Of a stretch of 64,000 bases of DNA, positions 46,107 to 59,133 are shown one piece after another. The DNA lies in contig OU744730.1 of the NCBI GenBank assembly GCA_916613615.1, positions 37,495,315 to 37,559,314 of the forward strand, given 5' to 3'. The notes beneath the pieces are model-generated. The model did no database searches. It saw only the letters and a program-made list of their open reading frames with translations, and was not told where the DNA came from. The stretch comes from Steromphala cineraria (Eukaryota; Mollusca; Gastropoda; Trochida; Trochidae). Both the position numbers and the translations under genes were made by a program. The number at the start of each line of letters is the position of its first letter. Within the stretch, counting starts at the first letter, position 1.

Positions 46107-47366
46107 AGGTCTTCAAGACTACGTCTGAAGACCTATTGTTATTATCCGTGTTTTTATTATTATTATTTGCACGTTTTTTGTGGCAAGTATTCTGAAGAAA
46201 CGGTTTGAACGAATTTCATGAAATTTTCAGGGATTGTAGCCTGTACCATGAACTCGTTTTGTGTCGAGCCCGATTTTTGAATTTAGATTTTGTTTTCGAG
46301 TTATCTCCCCTTAAAGTAAAAACTTCAAACCTCAATTTCTCGGTAACTATGGGAGATAATTTCTTAAAACTGTCACCAAAATGTGGGCAACATCATTTCC
46401 CATCGATTACACTCTATGCTGTTTTCGGCCGTAATAAAAGATTTTTTGCTATTTTCGAAAAACTTATTTTTTTGTGAAATTTCGCGGTTCTGACGGTACG
46501 CGTCTTTGAAAATCTTCTCCTCACTAACGGCAATACATACAGACGCATGCTATAGCTCATTTTAAAGCCAGATGAACGCTGCAAAAAGTAATCCCCCAAA
46601 CATGCCCTCTATTTTGAGCGGTTATAGAGCTACATCAATTTCAAAAATGACCTTTTGAAAAAAAACGATTTTTCTGCGTCAAGTTCAAAGGGGCACTACT
46701 CTCTTAGGAAATGTTATTTCAAAGATCTGTTTGTTGCATTCTGTGCTACAATGATTGTGCAACATATTCGGTACAGATCATTATGATATAAAAGTTTATA
46801 TTTAAGGAAATAATTGGACATAAACTTCATTTTTACATTTTTCACGATTTTTTACTTTTTCGAGGGTTATTTTACTTTGAGAATTTTAGTTTCAAAACTG
46901 TTACAGATAGAAATTTTATCATTGATGTTTTGTGAAGCAGATGTAATGAGTAGACGGAAAACAATATACTTTTGCTATGTTGTACTTTATCATAAAAATG
47001 TTGATAGTTAAGGAGCTAGAGGGACCAACATGGAGTAGGGGTCTAAAAATATTCAAATTTTAGTGTTTTCTTTACATTACAACGTTAAATCACATGTATC
47101 TCGAAAACGGTGAGAGATACTTCAACCAAATTTTTTTCTGCTACTAGGAATAATATTCTCTGAAAAATGGTGTCATAGCTGACATTGGCCACCATGATGA
47201 ATTTTTCTGAAAAGTCTTTAACACTCAATATCAAGTGGAATTTGGTCATTTTGATAATGTATTAGTTACTGTTTACCTCTTAGACAAAAAGTAAAAAGAA
47301 GGTCAAACACTGTGTGAAGGTCAAACAGAAGTCTTGAAGACCTTAGTATTGACGCGTCAATCCTAG
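46107..47366 (+). mobile_element. Family A element A13, complete
   Basis: 5' palindrome at 46107-46134 directly after CCTAGTT of A12. 3' palindrome ATTGACGCGTCAAT at 47348-47361. An internal deletion near 46970-47070 shortens it to 1260 bp. Confidence 0.8.
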
Positions 47367-47368
47367 TT

Positions 47369-47411
47369 AGGTCTTCAAGACAAAGTCTTAAGACCTATTG
47401 TTATTATCCGG

Positions 47412-47447
<36 letters not shown>

Positions 47448-48805
47448 TGGACGTTTTTTCTGTCGACGTTTCTGACCTTATTGACAAGCCGATTTTCCTG
47501 AAACTTTCAGGGATTGTAGAGTTTGACCTAAATTATTGCGTAACGTGGGCGATTTTTGAATTTCGAATTTCTTTTTGAGTTATCTCCCCTTAAATGAAAA
47601 AACGTCAAACCTCAATTTCTCCGTAACTATGGGAGATAATTGCATGAAACTTTCACCAAAATGTGGGCAACATCATTCTTCATCGATTATGCCCATAGCG
47701 GTTTTCGGCCGTATAAATAGATTTTTTTCTATTTTCGAAAAACTGAAATTTTGGCGATATTTCGCGGTTCTGACGGTACGCGTCTTTGAAAATCTTCTCC
47801 TCACTAACGGTAATACATACAGACGCATGCTATAGCTCATTTTAAAGCTAAATGAATACTGTTTAATGGATACTTCCTTTTAGGCATCTACTTTCATCAG
47901 TTTTTGAGTTACAGCAGTTTCAAAAATGATCTTGTGAAATAAAGGAGTTTTATGCGTCACGTTAAAAGGGGCACCGCTCTGTAAGGAAATGTCACAAATG
48001 AAATCTGTTTGATGCATTCTGTTCTACAATGATAGATGAACAAGTTCATCACAGGTCATTATTATATAAAACTTGATATTAAAGGAAATATGTGGACATA
48101 AACAGATTTTTTACATTTTTCGGCGATGTTAACATTTTTCGAGGGTTATTTTCCTTTGAGAATTTTAGTTTCAAAACTGTTACAGATAAAAAATTTATCA
48201 TTGATGTTTTGTGAAGCAGATGTAATGAATAGACGGAAAGAAATATCAACAAGTGATGATAAAAAAAATTCTGTCCATGACCGGTCCTTGAATATTGCGA
48301 TTTTGGGAAAATCCTAATTTTTAGCACATTTCAAGGTTCCACAGTTTCTTTATTAAGAAAGATATCATAAAATTGATTGTATTTTCACATGCGTCATTCC
48401 AAGCACAACTTTTGCTATGATGTACTTTATCATAAAAAAGTTGATAGTTAAGGAGATAGAAGGACCAACATGGAGTAGGGGTAAAAAAATCTTCAAATTT
48501 CAGTGTTTACTTTACATAACAACGTTAAATCACATGTATCTCGAAAACGGTGAGAGAAATTTAACCAAATTTTTTTCTGCTACTAGGAATAATATTCTCT
48601 GAAGAATGGTGTCATAGCTGACATTGGCCACCATGATGAATTTTTATAAAAAGTCTTTAACACTGAATATCAAGTGGAATTTGGTCATTTTGATAATTTA
48701 TTAGCTACTGTTTACCTCTTAGACAAAAAGTCATGTGAAGGTCAAACACTATGTGAAGGTCAAAAAGGAATCTTGAAGACCTAAGTATTGACGCGTCAAT
48801 CCTAG
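47369..48805 (+). mobile_element. Family A element A14, complete, with (ATT)12
   Basis: 5' palindrome at 47369-47396 (one arm base changed), then a perfect (ATT)12 microsatellite at 47412-47447 in place of the usual short T-rich tract. 3' palindrome at 48787-48800. A microsatellite next to the 5' end is a known feature of Helentron-related non-autonomous elements. Confidence 0.8.
47412..47447. repeat. (ATT)12 microsatellite
   Basis: Twelve perfect units directly after the leader of element A14. Confidence 0.95.
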
Positions 48806-50058
48806 TTATTATTATTATTATTTGTACTGATTTTGTGTCAAATGTACAGCCTTCCCATCTTAACCGAATTTCATGAAATTTTCAGGGAATGTAGCTTGTT
48901 CCTCAACTTAGTGAATGACCGTGGCGATTTTTGTATTTCGCTTTCGTTTTTGAGTTATCTCCCCTTAAAGGAAAAACTTCAAACCTCAATTTCTCGGTAA
49001 CTATGGGAGATAATTTCATAAAACTTTCACCAAAATGTGGGCAACACCATTCCCCGTCCATTAAGCACATAGCGGTTTTCGGCCGTATAAATAGATTTTT
49101 TGCTATTTTCGAAAAACTGAAATTTTGGTGAAATTTCGCAGTTCTGACGGTACGCGTCTTTGAAATTCTTCTCCTCACTAACTACGATACATACAGAAGC
49201 ATACTATAGCTTATTTTAAAGCTGAATGAATGCTGTTAAAATGTACCCCCCAAACCTGCCCTCTATTTTCAGCGGTTTGTTCGCTACAACAATTTCAAAA
49301 ATGAACTTTTGAAAACAAGGATTTTTCTGCGTCAAGTTCAAAGGGGCACTTCTCTGTTAGGAAATGTAGTTTCAAAGATCTGTTTGATGCATTCTGTTCT
49401 ACAATGATAGTTGAACAAATTCACTACAGATCATTATCATATAAAAGTTGATATTGAAGGAAATATGTGCACATGAAGAGACTTTTTACATTTTTCGGCG
49501 ATTTTAACATTTTTCGAGGGTTATTTTACTTTGAGAATTTTAGTTTCAAAACTGCTACAGATAGAAATTTTATAGTTAATGTTTTGTGAAGCAGATGAAT
49601 TGAGTAAACAGTAAAAAATATGAACAAGTCGTGATAATTTTTTTTCTGTCCATGACCTGTCCTTGAATATTGCTGATTTTTGAAAATCCTCATTTTTGGC
49701 ACATTTCAAAGTTCCACAGTTACTGTACACAGAAACATATCTTTAAATTGATTGTATTTTAACATGCGCTATATCAGGCACAACTTTTGCTATGTTACAC
49801 TTTATCATAAAAATGTTGATAGTTAAGGAGCTAGAAGGACCAACATGGAGTAGGGGTCTAAAAATCTTCAAATTTCAGTGTTTTCAATAAAGTTCCAAAA
49901 TTCATTTCTCCATTACTATTTGAGTTATCAAAACACGACATACATCTTTGTATGTGGATAAACAAGCCCTCTTAGACAAAAAGTCATGTGAAGGTCAAAC
50001 AGTATGTGAAGGTCAAACAGGAATCTTGAAGACCTAAGTATTGACGCGTCAATCCTAG
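48806..50058 (+). mobile_element. Family A element A15
   Basis: Begins in a TTATTATTATTATTTG tract without the 5' palindrome. 3' palindrome ATTGACGCGTCAAT at 50040-50053 with CCTAG. A deletion near 49968 removes most of the usual 3' interior. Confidence 0.75.
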
Positions 50059-50854
50059 TTTTCTATTATTATTTGTACTTTTTTTGTGAACGAGCTACAG
50101 CAAAAACGGCTGCTTTAAATTCGTCCAAACTTGGCATGCTGATAGCCCTTATATAGGAATAGACATGCGAAGCTTTTGGGCAAAATCGGTTCATCCATTA
50201 AAGGTCCAGTTCGAATCCAAAATCGAAAATTTAACATTGATTTTTTTTTCAAAATGCACTTAGAGACTTGAATTTTGTTTTAAAAGAAGCGCAATGAAAA
50301 CTGATGAAAAAAAGGAAATCAGGACAAATTCGTAGGTCACGTGGTTTGGCCGCCATCTTGCTTTAAGTGCATTTTCGACCGTTTCCGACCCCACCCGCCT
50401 TTGACAATCTTCTCCTCTAAAGATACTTACACCAGAGAGCTGAAATTCATAATGAATGTAGCTGAAGTATTGTAGAGTAAAACTTATGTTTTTTAAGATC
50501 CTAAAGTCAATACTTTTTGTGCTGTGACCTTTCAAAGTTGACCAAAATCGAAAAATCGCCAACTTCAAGGGCAGATAACTCAAAAACCAGACCGTACAAT
50601 TTAATGATTTTTGCATGACAGTTAGACATGAGCAAGGTCTTCAAAATAAAAGAATAAAATCGCTCGCGAACAGTCATTTCCGGTTACAAGGAAGGGTCAA
50701 ACTTTGCATATGGAACAGTGGTATTTTGCTGGGTATGTTTGAACCCTCTTTACCAAACATGCATGTGAAGGTCAAACATGCATGTCAAGGTCAAACAGTA
50801 TGTGAAGGTCAAACAGGAATCTTCAAGACCTAAGTACTGCCGCGGCAGTCCTAG
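50059..50854 (+). mobile_element. Chimeric element A16, relative of A12
   Basis: Same B-like interior as A12 (conserved block at 50335-50356), without a 5' palindrome. It ends with the covariant palindrome ACTGCCGCGGCAGT (50836-50849) and CCTAG. It is the last member of the head-to-tail array. Confidence 0.75.
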
Positions 50855-52536
50855 TTTGTTTTTTTTATTATTCCACGATTTTTGTGAACAGGATTCAGAC
50901 CAAACGGCTGATGCTATCGAAGCCAAATTTCACAGGCTGGTAGACCTTGTTGTGGAATGGCGACAATAAGCTTTTGGGACAATTCGGCCCATACGTTAAA
51001 GGTCCGGTTCGATTCCAAAATCGAAAAATTAACATGGGCTTTTTTTTCAAAATGCACCTAGAGACTTGAAATTTTGCACATAGATAGATAATGACATTCT
51101 AAGAAAAAAAGTAAATCAGGACGAAGTCGTAGGTCACGTGGTTTGGCCGCCATATTGGATTTTCCAACTTTTTAGAATTTCCGGACCCCATGCACCTTTG
51201 AGAATCTTCTCCTCTGAAGATACTTGCAACAGAGAGCTGAAACTTTCGATATGTTGTAGCTGAAGCATTGGACATTAAACGATACTTCACCCGAAGACTC
51301 TACCTTAAATAGTTTTTGCGCTATACGTGTTCAAAGTCGGGTGACTTAGTACAATGTGCAACTTTCAAAGGGCGATAACTCAAAAAGTTGGACTCAGAAT
51401 TATGCAATTTTTTCACGAATGCAAGACAAAAATATATACAACAGGAATCTGTCAAAACATCGATCGCGAACAATCATTTTCGTTCAGAATGTTTGATCAA
51501 AGTCGACAGAAAAAATGTCGGAAATTGCTAAAAATGATCCTGAAGCTTAACGCGTCAGCAGAACTTGCTGAAATTTTCAGGACTGACTCCTGACATGTTT
51601 ATCTATGCAATGAATAATGCATACTGCATAATGCATAATAAATGTGTAGCGAAACCTTCAAAGTTTGATTTGTTGTAGAAAAAAAATATTTTCAAATGCA
51701 GATAAAACAAAAACGTGACCAAAGATTTTCATGATTGTTCTATGAGAGGGTGCGCAAGGATATTCTACGCAAAAAAAAGTATCATGACGAAGTCGTAGGT
51801 CACGTGCTTTGGTCGCCATATTGGATTTTTCAACTTTTCAGAATTTCCCGACCCCATGCACCTTTGAAGATCTTTTTTTCTGAAGATACTTGCACTAAAG
51901 TGCTGTAACTTTTTTGGTATGTTGTAGCTGGAGCATTGGGCATTGCACTTGAATAATTCGAAGACTGTATCTTATATAGTTTTTTTTCTATAAACGTTCA
52001 AAGTTGGATGACTTAGTACAAGGTGTCATTTTCAAAGGGCGGTTACTCAAAAAGTTGGACTCAGAATTATGCACTTTTTTCAGGAATGTAAGATAAATAT
52101 ATATACAATAGGAATCTGTCAAAACATTGATTGCAAACAGTCAATTTCGTTCAGAATTTATGAACAAAATCGATAGAAAAAAAGGTCGGAAAAAAAGAAA
52201 AATACTAAAAAGGCTCCTGAAGCTAAACGCATCAGCAGAACAGGACTGATCTATGCCATGAATAATGCATACTGCATTACTTGCCTCAAATACTCACAGC
52301 AGTCATTCACTGGCACTACAGACATGTACATGTAATATAGGTTTAATGTCTCCAATAGTGACAATGCAAGGTACATTTTATAACAGTTAGTCGCTGACAA
52401 AAATACAGTGAAATGCAGAGAAGCGTCGTAAAATCTCTTCTAAAGGCCCATTGAGTTAGAGAATTGCTTGATTGATAATTTTCTAAAAATGTTCTAGGAA
52501 CTTTATGCATTAACAAAAAGTCATGAAACTTTCAGG
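50855..52536 (+). repeat. Decayed family B interiors
   Basis: 50870-51600 matches the B3/B4 interiors (block at 51132-51153). 51660-52250 is a second diverged copy (block at 51798-51819 with two changes). 52292-52536 matches 435-670. No element ends are visible. Small open frames here are not conserved between copies. Confidence 0.65.
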
Positions 52537-52719
52537 AATGACGCCTGACATGTTTATAGTTAGACATTACCAAGGTCTTTAAGATACAAAATTAATTCGC
52601 TCGTGAACATTCATTTGTTACCGTTGCGTTGTGTCAAATTAAGATAAGTAAAACAACTCAAAATGCGTGTGTTAAATATCCACAACTACCTTACTGATTA
52701 AGCTATTGCATCTATTGCA

Positions 52720-53345
52720 ATGAAGTCCATGGAACGCATCTTGCTGAGACATCTCCGACAGCGGTTTCCGATATAATGGACCCACTTCAGTTCGCCTACA
52801 GATCTAGGAGAGGAGTTGTTGATGCTACATTGTCACTCCTCAATAATGTCTACAACCATCTTGAGACACCGAAGTCTTATATCAGGATCTTGTTTGTTGA
52901 TTTTTCATCTGCGTTCAACACTATACAGCCTCACATCATGATTGAGAAACTGTTGAACATGGGCGTGAATTCTAATTTCATCAAATGGATTGGAAATTTT
53001 CTTGTGGACAGAAGGCAATTTGTCAAAGTTAATGGGACAGTATCGAGCACAATATCCATAAATACCGGAGCGCCGCAAGGTTGTGTCATCTCGCCCGTCC
53101 TGTTCACCCTCTACACTAACGATTGCGTTAGTTATAGTTCTACCTGCTCAACGATCAAGTTTGCGGATGACGCCGCAATTGTTGGAAAATTAAATAATGA
53201 TATATCTGAACATATGTATAAAGATGAAATTACAAAATTTACAACTTGGTGTGCAGACAATCATCTACATTTAAATGTAAAAAAAACATACCCAAGAATT
53301 TGGGACATTCGCAAGGGAGGTAATTTTCACACAGAAGAATCGTAA
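52720..53345 (+). pseudogene. Non-LTR retrotransposon reverse transcriptase fragment
   Basis: The main open part (52776-53345, 189 residues) is the core of a CR1/L2/Jockey-type reverse transcriptase. Visible motifs are FVDFSSAF (residues 40-47, with the first metal-binding Asp at 42), GAPQGCVISP (98-107) and FADD (129-132, in place of the commoner YADD). A preceding stretch (52720-52770, SMERILLRHLR) is the expected upstream RT sequence but in another frame, so at least one frameshift separates them. After LHLNVKK at about 170 the protein stops matching RT. Endonuclease, the rest of RT and the 3' tail are absent, so this is a dead fragment truncated at both ends. Confidence 0.85.
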
Positions 53346-56300
53346 AATCTCTCTAAACATAGCTCTTAAAGGGAGATAACTCTTTGAACCGTCTTGCGAC
53401 CTCCTTGGATTTTATTGACACCAACGTTTCGCACACTTTTGTTTAGGAAACTAGAGAGTGGTCGCACTTGTAAACAAGTTTTATTATTTTAAAACATGTT
53501 TTTTTTCGTAATCGAGTAAATGAAGGGTGTTCCGATTTATGTATTAGCTATAAACAAGTGGCAGAGCTGTTGTCTAGTGACGCTTGGCTAATATTTGGTT
53601 TAAAGATGGACTGAAATGCTATATGGCAACTTTCAGGATTCGTGAAATAGTGATTACAATTTGACATTGACTCAACTTTAAATTACTGAAATCGACCTAG
53701 AAACGGCTTAATTACGACTGTATACATAACACTGCCTAATTAGGTCGGCGAACAGAATAAAACGCACTGAAGCGTGACTGCCTCATGACGTGTAAGTAGG
53801 CGATGTGATACCCCGTTGTGTGCCCTCGTTATGTAAAACAACACAAGCTAACAGTACAGCTCAATGTTTAACCGTTGAATAAACACCCTAAACAACATCC
53901 CAACATCTCAAACCTTCAATAAATCGGTAGTTTATTTAATCAACTGGCAATTTGTATTGATGAAAATGTAAGACCCTCATTAAAAACGAAGTTGTGCGCA
54001 TAATGCTACAGCATGTAGCTGGTCTCGATTTGCGCAATGTTGTCATAAGACTGCACGTGAGAACCCGGATGTATTTTCGTCATAAACAATTGCTCACGTG
54101 TGAACCGTTTTATCTTCGTGCACAGTTGTTTGTTGTTATTGACTTTAGTAGCACAACAGAAAGGATGTTATTATACAATACTATTTTTTATACATTTAAA
54201 CCAATTTTTTTTAAATGCCTTTGACTTCATTTTGTAACAGGATAAAACAAATATACGTTTTTCTTAGTTATTTCATTTAGTGACGGATAAGTTACAATTC
54301 TCAATGAAAGGCATGTATTGGATGATGACTGATGTCTTGTTTAAAACATTATTTTAATAGGGCATTTCACTGACAATCTTAATGTTTTCACTCTTGTACA
54401 TAGAAGAGATATTTTTCACAACAATACCCGATACATGGCCCAACAGAATGAAGATTTATTAAATGAACCTTATTCAAAATAATTATCAGATAGAGCAAAA
54501 AAGTATTTCTAATTTCAACAGGTTATAATTTACCAATCGGAGAAAAAAGGGACGTTAAGGAATACAATTGCTATTTGATGTTACCTAATAAGCTGATGTC
54601 ATAAAATAGCCAGGTGTTGATGATTGTGCATTATATAACCTACCTGCTATAGTCATCATTTGATAGCTTTTAATTAGGAAACAGACAGGAAATACGATAG
54701 ACAATACAGTAATTGTGTAATAGGTGAGTATCTGATCTAAAGAAAGTAAATAACACCTGCAGACCAATGTCATTGTTTATTCAACCTTTTTACACAACGT
54801 TCAAATCTAAATGTGAGCATTGTAAATTCGGATTATTACCATAAATCAGCCAAAAACTTTGTGCTATGTTTTATATTTTACTAATCTCTTTTTTCTCTGC
54901 ATGCCAAACTGTTCATTCAGTGAAAATGCGAGCTCGAAACCGAAATTCGGTGTAGTGATCGGAACACGTGAGTTCGATGTAGATTGTCACATTGCTCTGT
55001 TTGACCTTACACAGCGGGTCAATTTGGCGTGAAACGATCAATGTGATGGGAATTTGTCTACGGAAACTTCATCAGGAGATATTCTAGGACAGTTGGCAGC
55101 AACACAATGATATGACATACTGTTAATCGCTTGGAAAACGCAGAACTACGGATTTTGCCTACCATTTTCCATATAAGCAGACGAACGCTTCGCCTACTGC
55201 CACGTCACTTCCGGTATCCCCTGCCCGTGACCTCTCAGCCTTGTTTTGGTTTGTCGCTGGACGGCGACGAGCAGACGCCTTGTTACGCAATGTTTACTTA
55301 GCTGTAGTTTCATTGAGAAACTGTGTATCGTTGCTGTTTTGGCCTAATATTTATGTTATATAGTTATTTGACCAATATCTTATGAAAAATATATTTAAAA
55401 AAGGTTATACAGCGGCTCTTTAAACATATGTCCATCTATAAATTATTGGATTGGTAAACAAGGTAAAGATTATGTTAGTAAAAATGTTAGTAAAAATGCT
55501 AGATTAAGAACATGTCACTGTGAATATTCACAATATGAGTTTGTGTTTGCTTAAGGTTTCACAAATACAATATAAGATTTATATATTTCAGGGATAAGCG
55601 GACTAGTTTTTTATTAGATTTACAAGATCTCTGGGCAAAGAAATGTGTAGACATTACGAATACCGAAAAAAAATATTAGCAAAATATGACAATGTTGTTT
55701 AAAACTGATTCTGAAAGTAAAACAGTTATGACCGTGCTGTCTAATGGATAAACTGATTTGATTAAATCAAGGATTTTCAGAGCTCATGCTATTAAAATCC
55801 TTGATTAAATCTAAATATCAATGTTAACCCAAAGTATTGAAAAGCTTTCCACTCGTTTGTGCCCAGAACCATCATGATGTTTGATTTGTTAAAACGCCTT
55901 ACTTACTATTAATTATGACTCTTAGCTTTACAGCTGTGAGAAAACGTTTAGTTACGCGGTTCATTTTACTTATTCGTTCTTAATCAAACTCAAATAGTGA
56001 TGATTACAAGTGTTTACATATCCAGTCTTTTTGTCAAGAGGTCTTTACTTTGGCGGTTTCCGCTGTATTTTCATACCAAAATCTTCCAAATTTAAATTTT
56101 CGAGACATAATTATTTTTAGTTATTTTCTACAATCCCTATATCGTTTTGTTCAAGAAAATTTCCCTTACTGTACTGAATATTAAATAAATATAGTTCCAT
56201 TTTCATCGATTGATAATCTGCTTAATACGGATTCTATAGAGACGTATCTTTGTAACATGTATATCTCTACCAGACTATACGAGAAATTCTTAATAAAAAC

Positions 56301-59078
56301 AATGAAAGTGTTTGTGATTTAAGAAACATAATTTATGATATATATATATATATAATCTACAAAGGGTGCCTATCATTATCAATTACTTTGAACACAATTC
56401 CAGCAAGCATTCATCAGATAAACGCCACAGCTGACAAGCAAATTTATTTACCCTGTTGTTAATTACTGGATCTTATACACAACGAAGGCGAGCTCTCGCT
56501 TCCTAACGCCATAGACTGGTTTGAGTTTCCATATCATGTTGTCACCCCTTATCACGGTACAGGAAATAATGCCAGATGTCGCATTAAGAAAGTCTATTCA
56601 TTCCCCTGGATTTGGTCGTTGAAGACGTCAGAGTATCAAGTCCTTGCAACATGGCTTACTCCCATAGGTTATAACTTAAAATCTCTAGGTTATTACTGAG
56701 TACTGTTATGTCTTTATCTTACAAAAGTACATGTATTAAAATACAACAAATACAAATACAACGGTATCAATACTAAAAGCTGCTTTATATTTTTGAAAAA
56801 AATCCAATTTTGATATTTTTTAAATTGCAAAACATCAGTAACACTTTACTACTTTTAGAGTAATTTTGTCTGCAAAAAAAAGTTGGCAATAAATAATATG
56901 CTTGAATACATTTGATCTAGCATATTATATTTCGATAAGTCAATTCGAGTCTCAACATTCATCATAGGATTTATGTACAATTAACCTTTGGATTTACTTA
57001 GCGTCAGATTGTGGAAAATATCATTTTGTTTAGTCTGAAATTGATCGTAAAGAATGTTTCCTTTACTTCAAACTTAGCTTTAAACCAACGAAAATTAGAA
57101 AATATGTTTTGTCTGAAGTCCTAGACTGACATTTAGTCTCAGAAATAAGTTTTTCCATTATCAACAACATTTTACTAAAATTACAAATAGTAAAACAACA
57201 AGGAGCCCAAGCAATGCCTTGATTTCTGACTTGCTATAATTTTCTAGACTATGTTTGTCGTCAATTGAATATTTTGCTTTAGGGTCTGGATGACAGACTA
57301 CAAGATTTATATAGACCTCCTTAATGTGATCAAGGATTTTCATAGCTCAATCCTTGATGTGATGAATGTTGACATTTTCGTCAAAAACGTTAATTCTTTA
57401 CGTACTCCAATAATAGCTATTCAGCTTAGCCTGTCGCAATCTTGTTTTGTAGACACGATAAAAGAACACATTTAAATCAACAGAACGTTTCATATTATGG
57501 AATTCGGACATATTTTAATAAACAGAGCCGAAGCAAGGCTACTCTGTAGAGACAACCGGGAATGCTGGTAGTTCAGTAAATCTGAGTCCTGGAGTCCCGC
57601 CTCCACACAGGTTATTGAATAGGAGCCTTCATACAGTCTAGGTCTTATTTCTGCAAGTCTAGATTGGCCGAATACACGTGTAATGAAAAGCTTCAAGAAA
57701 ATAATACCGTAAATGAAGATACAGTAATTATTTTTAATATTTCATAGACTAAATGTAAGTCTAGTAGTCTTGCTCCACGACAGTTTATATTAAAAATTTA
57801 TTAAAAGTCTATGTCCTTGTTCAGAAAATCTTTTTTTATCAAATATTTCATAGATTGAATTATTGGGTATGAAGGGCCCAGAACTTGTGATATTTAGGCT
57901 CAGGGAAATAGTATACTCTTTCTTAAAGCAAATAAAAGTTTAAATGCTTCTTACTTAATCATTCTCATTCTCTATCGGATACATGTATTAAGATTCAATG
58001 TCTTTGTTTTTATTCAGGAATGATGCAGGCTCTTGCAGATTCAAACTAACTTTAAGAAAAATTAACCAGTAAATTAGTGAAAAAAGAATTTTAGGTTTTG
58101 TCAATTTACATATTTTGGATCTCAAACAATATCATTAAACGAGTTCATGTCGTGATTAAACCGCTTCATGGTATTTAATCCAAGTCATCGTTGAGGAGGT
58201 TACCTTCTTAAAGTTACAACTGCGTCAGTTAAAACTAGACGACATTTGGAAATGTAGGAAAGTTGTTGCTAAAATAAATGTTGACATCGCGGTTCCACAA
58301 AAGTTGCATAGACAAACCTCAAATATATAGTACATTACATCAGATTAAGAGACAAAAGTTACCGAAATACATTGTCAGTACCAAGTTAGAACATATGGTA
58401 GTAATCTGTTTGTTGATATTAAGTAGCCCCCTAATGATAACCGCTGTGAATAGCGTGGTTCACTGAAAAGTAGTAGGATCCAATTACATGATAAACTAAT
58501 TTGAAAATATAGCCAATGCTTTAACCGGATATTACGCAATAACATTCTCTATGGCTCTTAACTTTTGTTATCTTTACAGTAGGAAATCTGCTATGCGTAG
58601 TCTTTGTGACCTTCATTATAATTAGGCTACATATATATTTAGTTCGAACATTTTTATTTACGTTAATGTTATATCTTCGTAATATTAAAGAACGAACATT
58701 AGCTATATGATAATCTGATACTTGCATGCTTAAACTGATCTGATATGCAGACTACTTTTATATGATATTATTCATGTGATGGTTAACTTTGCTTCTGTTT
58801 GATGTCCGCTTGTATAACGCCAGATTTTGGTTGATGAAAAAGTGTTTTGTTCCATATTTTGACTTTTAGAATCTAGTTTATTACGTTTATCACTATAGTA
58901 CTAAGTACTAATGAATCTAGAATGCCGTAATTATATACATAATTTATTAAAGATGCGCACAACCAAATTCTCCCTTGAATTGACAAAACGCATAAAACAT
59001 GATAAGTTACCTATTCATAGTTAAAAGCATTATTGTGAAACAACTGACACCCATCGTACTTATTCTTATATTTTATGA
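53346..59078. other. AT-rich DNA, no gene recognised
   Basis: I see no protein motif, RNA gene or element end. Small items are AAAGGGAGATAACTC at 53368-53382 (the motif shared by families A and B), a short (TA)n run near 56338-56354, and a G+C-richer patch around 55180-55270. It could be intergenic or intronic DNA, or old repeats. Confidence 0.5.
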
Positions 59079-59133
59079 AATAGTACGTTTTTGATTAAAC
59101 GTCATTATTTATACTTACCGTAGACAAGTGACC
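59079..59133 (+). repeat. Left arm of a perfect 55-bp inverted repeat
   Basis: Its reverse complement occurs without a mismatch at 59336-59390. The spacer of 202 bp is where the base composition changes. A diverged direct copy of its inner end (GACAAGTGACCTTAGC) follows at 59408-59424. Confidence 0.95.

Noticed and set aside
53994..54224. Open frame of 76 codons in the unassigned region
   Set aside because: No motif, no conserved copy in the window, and a length expected by chance in AT-rich DNA.
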